Shown here piece by piece: positions 56,078 to 64,000 of a stretch of 64,000 nt of DNA; within the stretch, counting starts at the first letter, position 1, and each line of letters opens with the position of its first letter. The stretch lies in contig NZ_DASSAB010000034.1 in assembly GCF_035685805.1 (NCBI RefSeq), positions 1 to 64,000 of the forward strand. The letters are read 5' to 3'. The translations under genes and the position numbers were made by a program. The DNA is from Dyella_A sp035685805 (GTDB taxonomy: Bacteria > Pseudomonadota > Gammaproteobacteria > Xanthomonadales > Rhodanobacteraceae). The notes under the pieces are model-generated. The model was not told where the DNA came from. It did no database searches and was given only the letters and a program-made list of their open reading frames with translations.

Positions 56078-59000
56078 ATGCCCGCTTCCAGCACCCCGAT
56101 CGCCCATCCCCCGCTGCCCACCACGCCCCGCCAGCGCCGCTACTGGACGCCGCCGCACGGCTCCGCCCGGGCACTGCTGATCGCCGAGGCGGCGCGCTCG
56201 CACAGCGGCCTGCTGGTGGCGGTGACCCGCGACACCCAGCGTGCCTCCGCACTGGAAGACGAACTGCGCCTGTTTGCCGGCAACCTGCCGGTGCTGCATT
56301 TCCCGGACTGGGAAACGCTGCCCTACGACATCTTCAGCCCGCACTCGGACATCGTCTCCCAGCGCATCGCCACGCTGTACCGGCTGCCCTCGGTGACCCG
56401 CGGCGTGCTGGTAGTGCCGGTGGCCACGCTGATGCAGCGGATCGCCCCGCGCAGCCACATCACCGGCGCCGGCCTGATGCTGGCCAAGGGCCAGAAGCTG
56501 GACCTGCTGGCCGAACAGCGCCGGCTGGAATCGGCCGGCTACCGCTACGTGCCGCAGGTCGCCGAAGCGGGCGACTTCGCCGTGCGCGGCGCGCTGATCG
56601 ACATCTTTCCGATGGGTGCGGCCGAGCCCTACCGCATCGAGCTGTTCGACGACGAGGTGGAGTCGATCCGCAGCTTCGATCCGGAAACCCAGCGATCGCA
56701 GCAGCCGGTGGAGAAGGTGGAACTGCTGCCCGGGCGCGAGTTTCCCTCGACCGACGACGCGGCCAAGAACTTCCGCGTGCGGCTGCGCGAGCGCTTCCCG
56801 ATCGACGTGCGCCGCTGCCCGCTCTACCAGGACATCAAGGAGGGCGTGACACCCGGCGGCATCGAGTACTACCTGCCGCTGTTCTTCGAACAGACCGCCA
56901 CGCTGTTCGATTACCTCGCCGACGACGCCCTGTTCGTGCTGGGCGAAGGCGCCGGCGAAGCCTCGGACCAGTTCTGGGCGCAGACCTCCGAGCGCTACGA
57001 CCAGCGCGCCCACGACATTGAGCGCCCGGTGCTGCCGCCGGCGGAGCTGTACCTGTCGCCCGAGCAGCTGCGCGAGCAGTGGAACAAGCGCCTGCGTGTG
57101 GAGATCGTGCCGACAGGCCACGAGCACAGCGTGGACAGCGGGACCCAGCCGGCACCGGAGGTGCCGCTGAACCGCAAGGGCGAGGAACCGGGCACCTCGC
57201 TCAGGCATTTTCTGGCCAGCTACAAAGGCCGCGTGCTGATCGCCGCCGATTCGGCCGGCCGGCGCGAATCACTGGCCGAGCAGCTGGCCGGCGCCGGGAT
57301 GAAGCCCGAGGCGATCGACAGCTGGCCGGCGTTTGTCGCCGCCGACGCCACGCGCTTCGCCATCACCGTGGCTCCGCTCGAGCAGGGCTTCGCGCTGGCC
57401 AAGCCGGCCCTGGCCGTGCTGACCGAGCGCGAGCTGTTCGGCGAGCGCGTGCGCAGCGAGCGCAAGCGCCGGCGCGGCCAGGCGCGCGATCCGGACACCA
57501 TCATCCGCGACCTCACCGAGCTGTCGGTGGGCTCGCCGATCGTGCACGTGGACCACGGCGTGGGCCGCTATCAGGGCCTGGAGTCGATGGAGCTCGGCGG
57601 CATGCAGGGCGAGTTCCTGATCATCGAGTACGCCAAGGGCGACAAGCTCTACGTGCCGGTGGCGCAGCTGGGCCTGGTCAGCCGCTACTCCGGCACCGCG
57701 CCGGAGCTGGCGCCGCTGCATTCGCTGGGCGGCGACGCCTGGGAGCGTGCGCGCAAGAAGGCCGCGGAGAAAGTGCGCGACGTGGCCGCCGAGCTGCTGG
57801 CGATCTACGCCCAGCGCGAGGCGCGCGGCGGCCAGTCGCTGGCGATCGACCGGCAGATGGTGGAGGAATTCGGTGCCAGCTTCCCGTTCGAGGAAACCCC
57901 CGATCAGGAGCAGGCGATCGACGCGGTGCTGGGCGACCTGGCCGCACCGCGCGCGATGGACCGGGTGATCTGCGGCGACGTCGGTTTCGGCAAGACCGAG
58001 GTGGCCCTGCGTGCCGCCTTCGCCGCCGCCACCGCGGGCAAACAGGTCGCCGTGCTGGTGCCGACTACCCTGCTCGCCCAGCAGCACTACCGCAACTTCG
58101 CCGACCGCTTTGCCGACTGGCCGGTGAAGGTGGACGTGCTCTCGCGCTTTCGCTCCAGCAAGGACGTCAACGCGGCGCTGAAGAAGCTCGAAGCGGGCGA
58201 GATTGACGTGATCGTGGGCACGCACAAGCTGCTGCAGCCGGACATCAAGTTCAAGAACCTGGGCCTGGTGGTGGTCGACGAGGAGCAGCGCTTCGGCGTG
58301 CGCCAGAAGGAGCAGCTGAAGAAGCTGCGCGCCGAGGTCGACCTCCTGACCATGACCGCCACGCCGATCCCGCGCACGCTCAACATGGCGATGGCCGGCC
58401 TGCGCGACCTGTCGCTGATCACCACCCCGCCCGCGCACCGCATGGCCGTGCGCACGTTCGTGGCGGCGTGGGATCCGGCGACCATCCGCGAGGCGTTCCA
58501 GCGCGAACTCTCGCGCGGCGGCCAGGTGTACTTCCTGCACAACGAGGTGGACTCGATCGAGCGCACCCGGCGCGAACTCGAAGAGCTGATACCCGAGGCG
58601 CGCATCGGCATCGCCCACGGCCAGATGCCCGAGCGCGAACTGGAAAGCGTGATGGCGGACTTCCATCGCCAGCGCTTCAACGTGCTGGTGTGCACCACGA
58701 TCATCGAGACCGGCATCGACATCCCGACGGCCAACACCATCATCATCAACCGCGCCGACCGCTTCGGCCTGGCCCAGCTGCACCAGCTGCGCGGCCGTGT
58801 CGGCCGCTCGCACCACCGCGCCTATGCCTACCTGGTGGTGCCGGACCGCAAGTCGATGACCGCCGATGCCGAGAAGCGCCTGGAAGCGCTGGCCTCGCTG
58901 GAGGAGCTCGGCGCCGGCTTCACCCTGGCCACCCACGACCTGGAAATCCGCGGTGCGGGCGAGCTGCTGGGCGACGAGCAGTCCGGCCAGATCCAGGAGA

Positions 59001-59539
59001 TCGGCTTCGGCCTGTACACCGAGCTGCTGGACCGCGCCGTGCGCGCGCTGAAGAGCGGCAAGGTGCCGGACTTCGACTTGAGCTCCGAGCACGAGACCGA
59101 GGTGGAGCTGCACCTGCCGGCACTGATTCCGGACGACTACCTGCCCGACGTGCATGCGCGCCTGACGCTGTACAAGCGCATCGCCAGCGCCAAGAGCGAC
59201 GAGCACCTGCGCGACCTGCAGGTGGAGATGATCGACCGTTTCGGGCTGCTGCCGGAGCCGACCAAGACCCTGTTCGCGGTGGCCACGCTCAAGCTGATGG
59301 CCACGCCGCTGGGCATCCGCAAGCTGGACTTCGGCCCCAACGGCGGGCGCATCCTGTTCCGCGAGAATCCCGAGGTCGATCCGCTGCTGATCATCAAGCT
59401 GATCCAGAGCCTGCCACGCGTCTACAAGCTGGACGGCCAGGACAAGCTGAAGATCACGCTGGACCTGCCCGGCGCCACCGAGCGCATCCGCAGTGCGCAG
59501 GAAGTGCTGATCCTGCTCGGCGCACGCCGGCCCGGCTGA
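56078..59539 (+). CDS. mfd: Transcription-repair coupling factor
   Basis: 1153-aa SF2 translocase that removes RNA polymerase stalled at DNA lesions and recruits UvrA. Domains: UvrB-like N-terminal module (about 20-330, with DWETLPYDIFSPH); RNA-polymerase interaction domain (about 490-560, VHVDHGVGRYQG); the motor (about 590-970) with Walker A CGDVGFGKTE, DEEQ box and motif VI QLRGRVGRS; and the C-terminal TRCF domain (about 1000-1130). Standard length. A longer frame exists upstream, but this ATG fits family starts. Confidence 0.96.
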   Translation: MPASSTPIAHPPLPTTPRQRRYWTPPHGSARALLIAEAARSHSGLLVAVTRDTQRASALEDELRLFAGNLPVLHFPDWETLPYDIFSPHSDIVSQRIATLYRLPSVTRGVLVVPVATLMQRIAPRSHITGAGLMLAKGQKLDLLAEQRRLESAGYRYVPQVAEAGDFAVRGALIDIFPMGAAEPYRIELFDDEVESIRSFDPETQRSQQPVEKVELLPGREFPSTDDAAKNFRVRLRERFPIDVRRCPLYQDIKEGVTPGGIEYYLPLFFEQTATLFDYLADDALFVLGEGAGEASDQFWAQTSERYDQRAHDIERPVLPPAELYLSPEQLREQWNKRLRVEIVPTGHEHSVDSGTQPAPEVPLNRKGEEPGTSLRHFLASYKGRVLIAADSAGRRESLAEQLAGAGMKPEAIDSWPAFVAADATRFAITVAPLEQGFALAKPALAVLTERELFGERVRSERKRRRGQARDPDTIIRDLTELSVGSPIVHVDHGVGRYQGLESMELGGMQGEFLIIEYAKGDKLYVPVAQLGLVSRYSGTAPELAPLHSLGGDAWERARKKAAEKVRDVAAELLAIYAQREARGGQSLAIDRQMVEEFGASFPFEETPDQEQAIDAVLGDLAAPRAMDRVICGDVGFGKTEVALRAAFAAATAGKQVAVLVPTTLLAQQHYRNFADRFADWPVKVDVLSRFRSSKDVNAALKKLEAGEIDVIVGTHKLLQPDIKFKNLGLVVVDEEQRFGVRQKEQLKKLRAEVDLLTMTATPIPRTLNMAMAGLRDLSLITTPPAHRMAVRTFVAAWDPATIREAFQRELSRGGQVYFLHNEVDSIERTRRELEELIPEARIGIAHGQMPERELESVMADFHRQRFNVLVCTTIIETGIDIPTANTIIINRADRFGLAQLHQLRGRVGRSHHRAYAYLVVPDRKSMTADAEKRLEALASLEELGAGFTLATHDLEIRGAGELLGDEQSGQIQEIGFGLYTELLDRAVRALKSGKVPDFDLSSEHETEVELHLPALIPDDYLPDVHARLTLYKRIASAKSDEHLRDLQVEMIDRFGLLPEPTKTLFAVATLKLMATPLGIRKLDFGPNGGRILFRENPEVDPLLIIKLIQSLPRVYKLDGQDKLKITLDLPGATERIRSAQEVLILLGARRPG

Positions 59540-59566
59540 CGCCGTCGCGGACGCTGCGGCCTGCGG

Positions 59567-60544
59567 CTACAGGCTGGCAGCGACCGCGTCCGCAATCGCC
59601 AGGCCGCTCTGGCACGCGTTCTCCACGCGCGCGCCCAGGCACCAGTCCCCGCCCACCCACATGCGTTCGGACGGTTCGGCCAGCATCGGCTGGCCGAGCG
59701 GTCGGGTAGTCATCGCGTAGCGCCAGCGGTGCGCCTGGGCGAACGACAGCGGCGGCAAGGCGACTCGGGTCTGGGTTGCCAGCGCCGATTGCAGAAGCAC
59801 CAGCACCTCCTCCGGCGTGTGCTCCAGATGCGCGGTGCTCCAGTCCGGCGCAGCGTGGAGCAGCCACCGATCGCCCTGGCCCGGCAAGCCGTCGCGGCTG
59901 GACTGGCGGGCGATCCAGGCGATCGCGCCGGTGTCGAAGCGTGCCGCGTCGAAGGGCACCGCCCAGGGCGCATCGAAACCCAGCATGACGGCCCAGCACG
60001 CTGCGATGGCGACAGATTCGAGCGCATCGGCCAGCCGGGATGCTCCCGCCAGCAACGCCTGCGCCTGCGGTGCGGGCGTCGTGATGACCACGGCGTCGAA
60101 CGTTTCCACCGACTGCTCGGCAAGCTGCAGCTCCCATCGGCCGGCTTGGCGTTGCAGCGCGCTCACGGTGGTGCGCAGGCGGATATCCAGCGATGCCGAC
60201 AGCGGCCTGACCAGTGAACTCATGCCCGCGGTACCGATCCACCAGGCGTGCGTGGGGCGCGGCGCCTGCGCCGGCAACCGCGGCGACCACGTGGCAGCGG
60301 CGCCCGCGTGCTGCAGGGTTTCCAGCAGCGCGGTGAAGCCTGCCTCGCGCGCCGTGACGAACTGCGCGCCGTGATCGTAGCCATCTCCGTGCTCGGTACG
60401 GCGCGTGGCCAGTCGGCCGCCGATGCCACGGCTCTTCTCGAACACCACCGGCGACAGGCCGCGCTGGCGCAGCGCGTGCGCACATGCGAGGCCCGCCATG
60501 CCGGCACCGATGACGGCGATACGGGGATTAGTGGTTCCGGTCAT
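59567..60544 (-). CDS. Renalase-like NAD(P)/FAD-dependent oxidoreductase
   Basis: 325 aa flavoprotein: FAD motif IAVIGAGMAGLACAHAL, followed by EKSRGIGGRLATRR, DHGAQFVTA and a C-terminal MWVGGDWCLGARVENA with the second FAD contact. This is the bacterial renalase/amine-oxidase-like group, some of which oxidise mis-reduced nicotinamide dinucleotides; the substrate here is not proven. The start matches the Rossmann strand; a longer frame is less likely. Confidence 0.82.
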   Translation of the reverse strand: MTGTTNPRIAVIGAGMAGLACAHALRQRGLSPVVFEKSRGIGGRLATRRTEHGDGYDHGAQFVTAREAGFTALLETLQHAGAAATWSPRLPAQAPRPTHAWWIGTAGMSSLVRPLSASLDIRLRTTVSALQRQAGRWELQLAEQSVETFDAVVITTPAPQAQALLAGASRLADALESVAIAACWAVMLGFDAPWAVPFDAARFDTGAIAWIARQSSRDGLPGQGDRWLLHAAPDWSTAHLEHTPEEVLVLLQSALATQTRVALPPLSFAQAHRWRYAMTTRPLGQPMLAEPSERMWVGGDWCLGARVENACQSGLAIADAVAASL

Positions 60545-60794
60545 GCCAGTCGCCTGCAAAAGACGGGCGAGTGTGGCATCGCCGCCGGATCGGGGACATG
60601 CGGCGTGGGGTTGCAGGCGGGTGATTTCGTCCGGAGCCGGCGCCGATGGCCATCCGGCGCGAGCTGCCAAGGGACATCATGGGGCGGAGTCGGCGGGAAC
60701 CGCGTTGGTTTCCAGCGGCGAGCGGCGCCGCTCGCGCCGCTCCCGATGCGCCACACAGCGTGCCCCGGCCTTGCCGGAGCACGCTGCGGGCGTG

Positions 60795-61778
60795 TCAGCC
60801 GGCTGCGCCGGCGCGCACCAGATACTGCACGCTGAACATGCGCTCAGGATCGAGCCACACGTCGCGTACTTCCAGCCCCGCGCGACGGGCCAGGGCGGCG
60901 AAATCTTCGACCGAATACTTGCAGCTGTATTCCACCTGCATCGCCTCGCCATCGCGAAAGCGCACCAGCTGCCGGCCCACGCTCACGCTCTGCTCGGCGG
61001 TGCTGACGATGTGCGTTTCGATGCGACCGGCCATCGGGTTGTAGCGCGCGCGATGGCGGAACTGCGCCAGGTTGAACTGGCTTCCCGTGGCGTGGTTCAC
61101 GTGGGCGAGCATGTTGAGCGTGAACTCGGCCGTGACCCCGGCTGCGTCGTTGTAGGCAGCCTCGAGCAAAGCGGGGTCTTTCTTCAGGTCCACGCCGATC
61201 AGCAGCCCGCCGCGCTCGCCCATTTCGCTGCGCATCTTGCGCAGCAGGGTGGCGGCTTCGGCGGCGTCGAAGTTGCCGATGGTGGAGCCGGGAAAATAGA
61301 TCACCGTGCGGCGCGCGGCACGCGGCGAGATCGGCAGCCGCAGCGCCTTGGTGAAGTCCGCGCACAGCGGCTGCATTGGCACGTGCGGAAAACGCTCCGC
61401 CAGCCGCTGCACGCTCAGGCGCAGCGGCTCGGGGGAAATCTCCACCGGCACGTAGGCCACCGGGGCGTCCAGGTGCTGCAGCAGGATGTCGGTCTTGATC
61501 GCATGGCCGCTGCCGTACTCCACCAGACGCACGTCCGGCCCCAGCGACTGCGCGATCTGCGCGCCCAGCGACTGCATCAGGGCGATCTCGCAGCGGGTGA
61601 GGTAATACTCCGGCTGCTCGCAGATCTGCTCGAACAGCTGCGAACCGCGCTCGTCGTAGAACAGCCACGAGGGCAGCCGCTTGGGGCTGGCACGCAGGCC
61701 GCGCTGGACGATCTCCAGCACCAGGTTGTCCGGCGGACGGCGGTCGTCGTCGCGCAGGTCGGCTACTTGTGAATTCAT
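60795..61778 (-). CDS. egtD: L-histidine N(alpha)-methyltransferase
   Basis: 327 aa. Trimethylates histidine to hercynine, first step of ergothioneine synthesis. Family landmarks: LPSWLFYDERGSQLFEQIC, VEYGSGHAIKTDILL (SAM), VPVEISPEPL, YFPGSTIGNF and GVDLKKDP. The start overlaps the egtB stop by ATGA, so the two are translationally coupled, with egtB first. A hairpin-like GC repeat lies just after the stop at about 60758-60786. Confidence 0.93.
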   Translation of the reverse strand: MNSQVADLRDDDRRPPDNLVLEIVQRGLRASPKRLPSWLFYDERGSQLFEQICEQPEYYLTRCEIALMQSLGAQIAQSLGPDVRLVEYGSGHAIKTDILLQHLDAPVAYVPVEISPEPLRLSVQRLAERFPHVPMQPLCADFTKALRLPISPRAARRTVIYFPGSTIGNFDAAEAATLLRKMRSEMGERGGLLIGVDLKKDPALLEAAYNDAAGVTAEFTLNMLAHVNHATGSQFNLAQFRHRARYNPMAGRIETHIVSTAEQSVSVGRQLVRFRDGEAMQVEYSCKYSVEDFAALARRAGLEVRDVWLDPERMFSVQYLVRAGAAG

Positions 61779-63025
61779 CGATCGTGTCCCAGTCGAATCC
61801 CTGCGAACTGCCAGCGGGCATGTGGTGGAAAGAAGTTGCGGTAGCTTGCGCGAAGGTGGTCGCACGGCGTGACACACGAGCCGCCACGCAGCACCCACTG
61901 GCCGTTCATGAACTTGCCGTTGTACTCGCCCAGCGAGCCGGGCAGCGGCTTGAAGCCCGGATAGCTCACGTACGGCGAGCCGGTCCATTCCCACACGTCG
62001 CCGTACATCTGCAGCAGGCCCTCGCCGGCCGTGGCCGCCTGCGGCTGCAATCGCCCGCGCTCCTGCAGGTTGCCACGCAGGGGCAGCCCGCGCGCGGCGG
62101 TTTCCCATTCGGCCTCGGTCGGCAGGCGGGCACCGGCCCAGCGCGCGAAAGCATCGGCCTCGAAATAGCTCAGATGGCAAACCGGCGCGTCCGGGTCGAT
62201 CGGCCGCACGCCGGCCAGGGTGAACTCAGTTGCCAGCGCGTCATCCCAGTACAGCGGGTGCTGCCACGCTTCGGCCTGCACCGTAGCCCAGCCGTCGGAC
62301 AGCCACAGGCCGGCTTCGCGATAGCCGCCGTCATGCACGAAGGCGCGGTACTCGGCGTTGGTCACCAGGCGATTGGCCAGCGCGTGCGGCTGCAGCAGCG
62401 TGCGATGGCGAGGCGTTTCGTTGTCGAACGCGAAACCGTCGCCGTCGTGGCCGACCTCCACCACGCCCTCGGCGCCGGTCACGAAACGCATGGCCACGGC
62501 GGCCTCGGTCGAGGGCGCAGGCGCCTTCTCGGCATAGGCCGGCCGCATCGGGTTGCACCACAGCGCATGCTTGATATCGGTGAGCAGAAGCTCCTGATGC
62601 TGCTGCTCGTGATTGATGCCGAGCTCCACCAGGCTTGCCAGCTCCGGGTCGTCGCTGCTGCCCAGCCATTCGCTCACCGCGTCGTCCACGTAACGCCGGT
62701 AATCGAGCACCTGCGCCAGCGTCGGGCGCGACAGCAATCCACGCTGCGGGCGCGCGTGCATCGGCCCGACCGACTGGTAGTACGAGTTGAGCAGCACCAG
62801 CCACTCGGGATGGCGCGGGCGGTGGCCGGGACGTCGCCCCAGCACGAAGTGCTCGAAGAACCACGTGGTGTGCGCGAGGTGCCACTTGCCCGGACTGGCG
62901 TCGGGCATCGACTGCACCATCAGGTCCTCGGCGCTGAGCGGCGCACTGAGCGCGACGGTGGCCTGGCGGACGTGGAGAAAGCGCTGCTGGAGCTCGCCTG
63001 CGCGGGCCAGGGACGCTTGCGTCAT
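61775..63025 (-). CDS. egtB: Ergothioneine sulfoxide synthase
   Basis: 416 aa. Iron-dependent enzyme coupling hercynine with cysteine or gamma-glutamylcysteine. The N-terminal DinB-like helical domain supplies the three-His iron site (HLAHTTWFFEH near residue 50 and NHEQQHQEL near 138-142). The C-terminal formylglycine-generating/sulfatase-modifying-like domain (about 180-416) has FVHDGGYREAGLWLSDG, LPTEAEWETAARG, MYGDVWEWTGSPY and VLRGGSC. It leads the egtB-egtD unit. No egtA, egtC or egtE is beside it, as in many Proteobacteria; those steps may be encoded elsewhere or bypassed. Confidence 0.93.
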   Translation of the reverse strand: MTQASLARAGELQQRFLHVRQATVALSAPLSAEDLMVQSMPDASPGKWHLAHTTWFFEHFVLGRRPGHRPRHPEWLVLLNSYYQSVGPMHARPQRGLLSRPTLAQVLDYRRYVDDAVSEWLGSSDDPELASLVELGINHEQQHQELLLTDIKHALWCNPMRPAYAEKAPAPSTEAAVAMRFVTGAEGVVEVGHDGDGFAFDNETPRHRTLLQPHALANRLVTNAEYRAFVHDGGYREAGLWLSDGWATVQAEAWQHPLYWDDALATEFTLAGVRPIDPDAPVCHLSYFEADAFARWAGARLPTEAEWETAARGLPLRGNLQERGRLQPQAATAGEGLLQMYGDVWEWTGSPYVSYPGFKPLPGSLGEYNGKFMNGQWVLRGGSCVTPCDHLRASYRNFFPPHARWQFAGIRLGHDR

Positions 63026-63230
63026 GGGGTCACCCTGCGATGACGGAAGCGGTTTGTCGGGCGGCCGGGGCGCTTGGTCACGGGGTTGCCGAGATCGAAA
63101 TCGTGAGGCCGCGATGGTGCCGCAGGCAACGTTCAGATCCTGTGATACGGCGATGGCGGATAGTTGTCAGGCGTCACAGACACCCCCTGCGGCGACTGCC
63201 GACCACCCACCCGACATGTGAGGCCCCTGC

Positions 63231-63668
63231 ATGAAAGTACTCGGCTCCTTCCTCTGTCTGGCCCTGATCAGCGCCCACGCGATTGCTGCCGACGGCCCAC
63301 AGGCACGCACGCCGATCAAGCCGATCGGCGACTGCATCCGTATCGATCAGATCAACGAGTGGCACATCGTCGATGCACGCACGGCGACCGTGCGCACCGG
63401 CCCCAAGCGCTACCGCGTCAACCTCACCCACGACTGTCCGCGGCTGCTGCTGGGGCCACCTGGACTGTTCTTCCACCCGAACGAGGCCAACCAGGCGATC
63501 AGCGCCGGGCGCATCTGCGGCGAGGTAGGCGAGACCGTGTCGTCGGTACAACAGCCGCCGTGCGCCATCGCGTCGGTGCAGATGATCGACAAGGGCGCGT
63601 TCGAGCAACTGTCGGTCCAGGCACGGCGCCACGGCAATGCCGCCGAATTGCCTCCGGCGCAACCCTGA
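63231..63668 (+). CDS. Exported DUF6491-like protein
   Basis: 145 aa, signal peptide about 1-20 (LCLALISAHAIAAD). The core CIRIDQINEWHIVDARTATV, GPKRYRVNLTHDCP, RICGEVGETVSS resembles a small family of secreted Xanthomonadales proteins (DUF6491) with paired cysteines and no known function. The start is the ATG of the signal peptide. Confidence 0.72.
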   Translation: MKVLGSFLCLALISAHAIAADGPQARTPIKPIGDCIRIDQINEWHIVDARTATVRTGPKRYRVNLTHDCPRLLLGPPGLFFHPNEANQAISAGRICGEVGETVSSVQQPPCAIASVQMIDKGAFEQLSVQARRHGNAAELPPAQP

Positions 63669-63703
63669 GCGGTGCACAGCCCCGGTTCCGCAGAGCATAA
63701 AAA

Positions 63704-63728
63704 AAGCCCGGCGTTAGCCGGGCTTTTT
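63704..63728. terminator. Bidirectional intrinsic terminator
   Basis: AAGCCCGGC-GTTA-GCCGGGCTT with a T-run on one side and an A-run on the other, between two convergent genes. Confidence 0.92.
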
Positions 63729-63763
63729 GGTTCAACCTTGCATGCGCGATGCGCGAGGACGCG

Positions 63764-64000
63764 TCAGTCGTCGTAACCGTCGTCGCGGACGTAGCGGGTC
63801 GGATAACCGTCGTCGTAGACCACGGTGCGGGTTTCCACCACACGACGCTCGACCACCGGCCGCTCTTCGTAGATGACGGTGCGCGGGCGGCTGTAGACGA
63901 CCGGTCGCTCGTAGTAGACCGGCGCGGGATTGACCGCCGCATCGACCAGGCCGATGACTGCGCCGGCCACCACCGCGCCCGCGATCCAGCGGCCGCCGCT
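63764..64000 (-). CDS. Partial gene: Gly-rich membrane segment with Tyr/Arg/Val-rich tail
   Basis: The 5' end lies outside the window; the frame is open to the edge (79 residues to the stop at 63764). A glycine-zipper-like hydrophobic stretch (WIAGAVVAGAVIGLVDAAV) precedes repeated PVVYSRPRTVIYEERPVVERRVVETRT and a DD-rich end. Such proteins are small exported or membrane proteins of unknown function. Confidence 0.65.
   Translation of the reverse strand, partial: SGGRWIAGAVVAGAVIGLVDAAVNPAPVYYERPVVYSRPRTVIYEERPVVERRVVETRTVVYDDGYPTRYVRDDGYDD

Overview
The window is a gene-dense, GC-rich stretch of a gammaproteobacterial chromosome. The gene set (two TonB-dependent receptors, a LacI/GH3 sugar locus, YqjI/YqjH-like iron genes, EgtB/EgtD, and a dispersed repeat containing an 'SNQRE'-type spurious peptide that I recall from Xanthomonadaceae genomes) suggests Xanthomonadales, most likely a Rhodanobacter/Dyella-like member. 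This placement is by recognition and was not tested by a search. I see no rRNA or tRNA gene, CRISPR array, transposase or prophage.

Layout. 1-9.4 kb: ahpC-ahpF peroxide defence behind a candidate OxyR site; a PrpE-type acyl-CoA synthetase; a TipAS-type MerR regulator with its own MerR-style promoter; a ParB-N-like protein; a ~230-bp dispersed repeat; malate dehydrogenase and an aspartate-type aminotransferase. 9.9-16.7 kb: a sugar-uptake locus (TonB receptor, GH3 beta-glucosidase, LacI repressor) with a perfect 14-bp palindrome ahead of the GH3 gene. 16.8-29.5 kb: ppiB, then what looks like a complete outside-to-inside pathway for poly(3-hydroxybutyrate) (PHB) or its oligomers. It comprises a secreted depolymerase of the N-terminal-lipase-box type, a TonB-dependent receptor, a lipoprotein 3HB-oligomer hydrolase, a GntP-family permease, a symporter-histidine kinase of the CrbS type and a LuxR-type response regulator. 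The two divergent promoters of this locus share a 20-bp motif (15 of 20 positions).

29.5-35 kb: a 132-bp inverted-repeat element, a small secreted lipase, an unusual lipoprotein with a type IV pilin-like C-terminus, and typA/bipA. 35-38 kb: a visibly A/T-richer patch carrying an AbiH-family protein and an RNxxxH (HEPN-type) protein, a likely horizontally acquired defence pair. 38-47 kb: a methyltransferase, a PadR/membrane-sensor pair, a degenerate receiver, a secreted cyclophilin, a chemoreceptor that seems to lack its first membrane helix, and an ABC exporter. 47-55 kb: a His-rich PadR regulator (YqjI-like) with paired CGATATATCG operators driving a YqjH-like ferric reductase; AsmA, EamA, RlmJ, Slp, CDF and glyoxalase-fold genes. 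55-64 kb: a GNAT acetyltransferase, mfd, a renalase-like FAD enzyme, an egtB-egtD ergothioneine operon, a secreted DUF6491-like protein and one gene running off the right edge.

The strongest candidate for something not yet described is the PHB/3HB utilisation locus, especially the idea of TonB-dependent import of hydroxybutyrate oligomers under a shared CrbSR-like regulator. The covarying-hairpin repeat family and the lipoprotein-pilin fusion come next.
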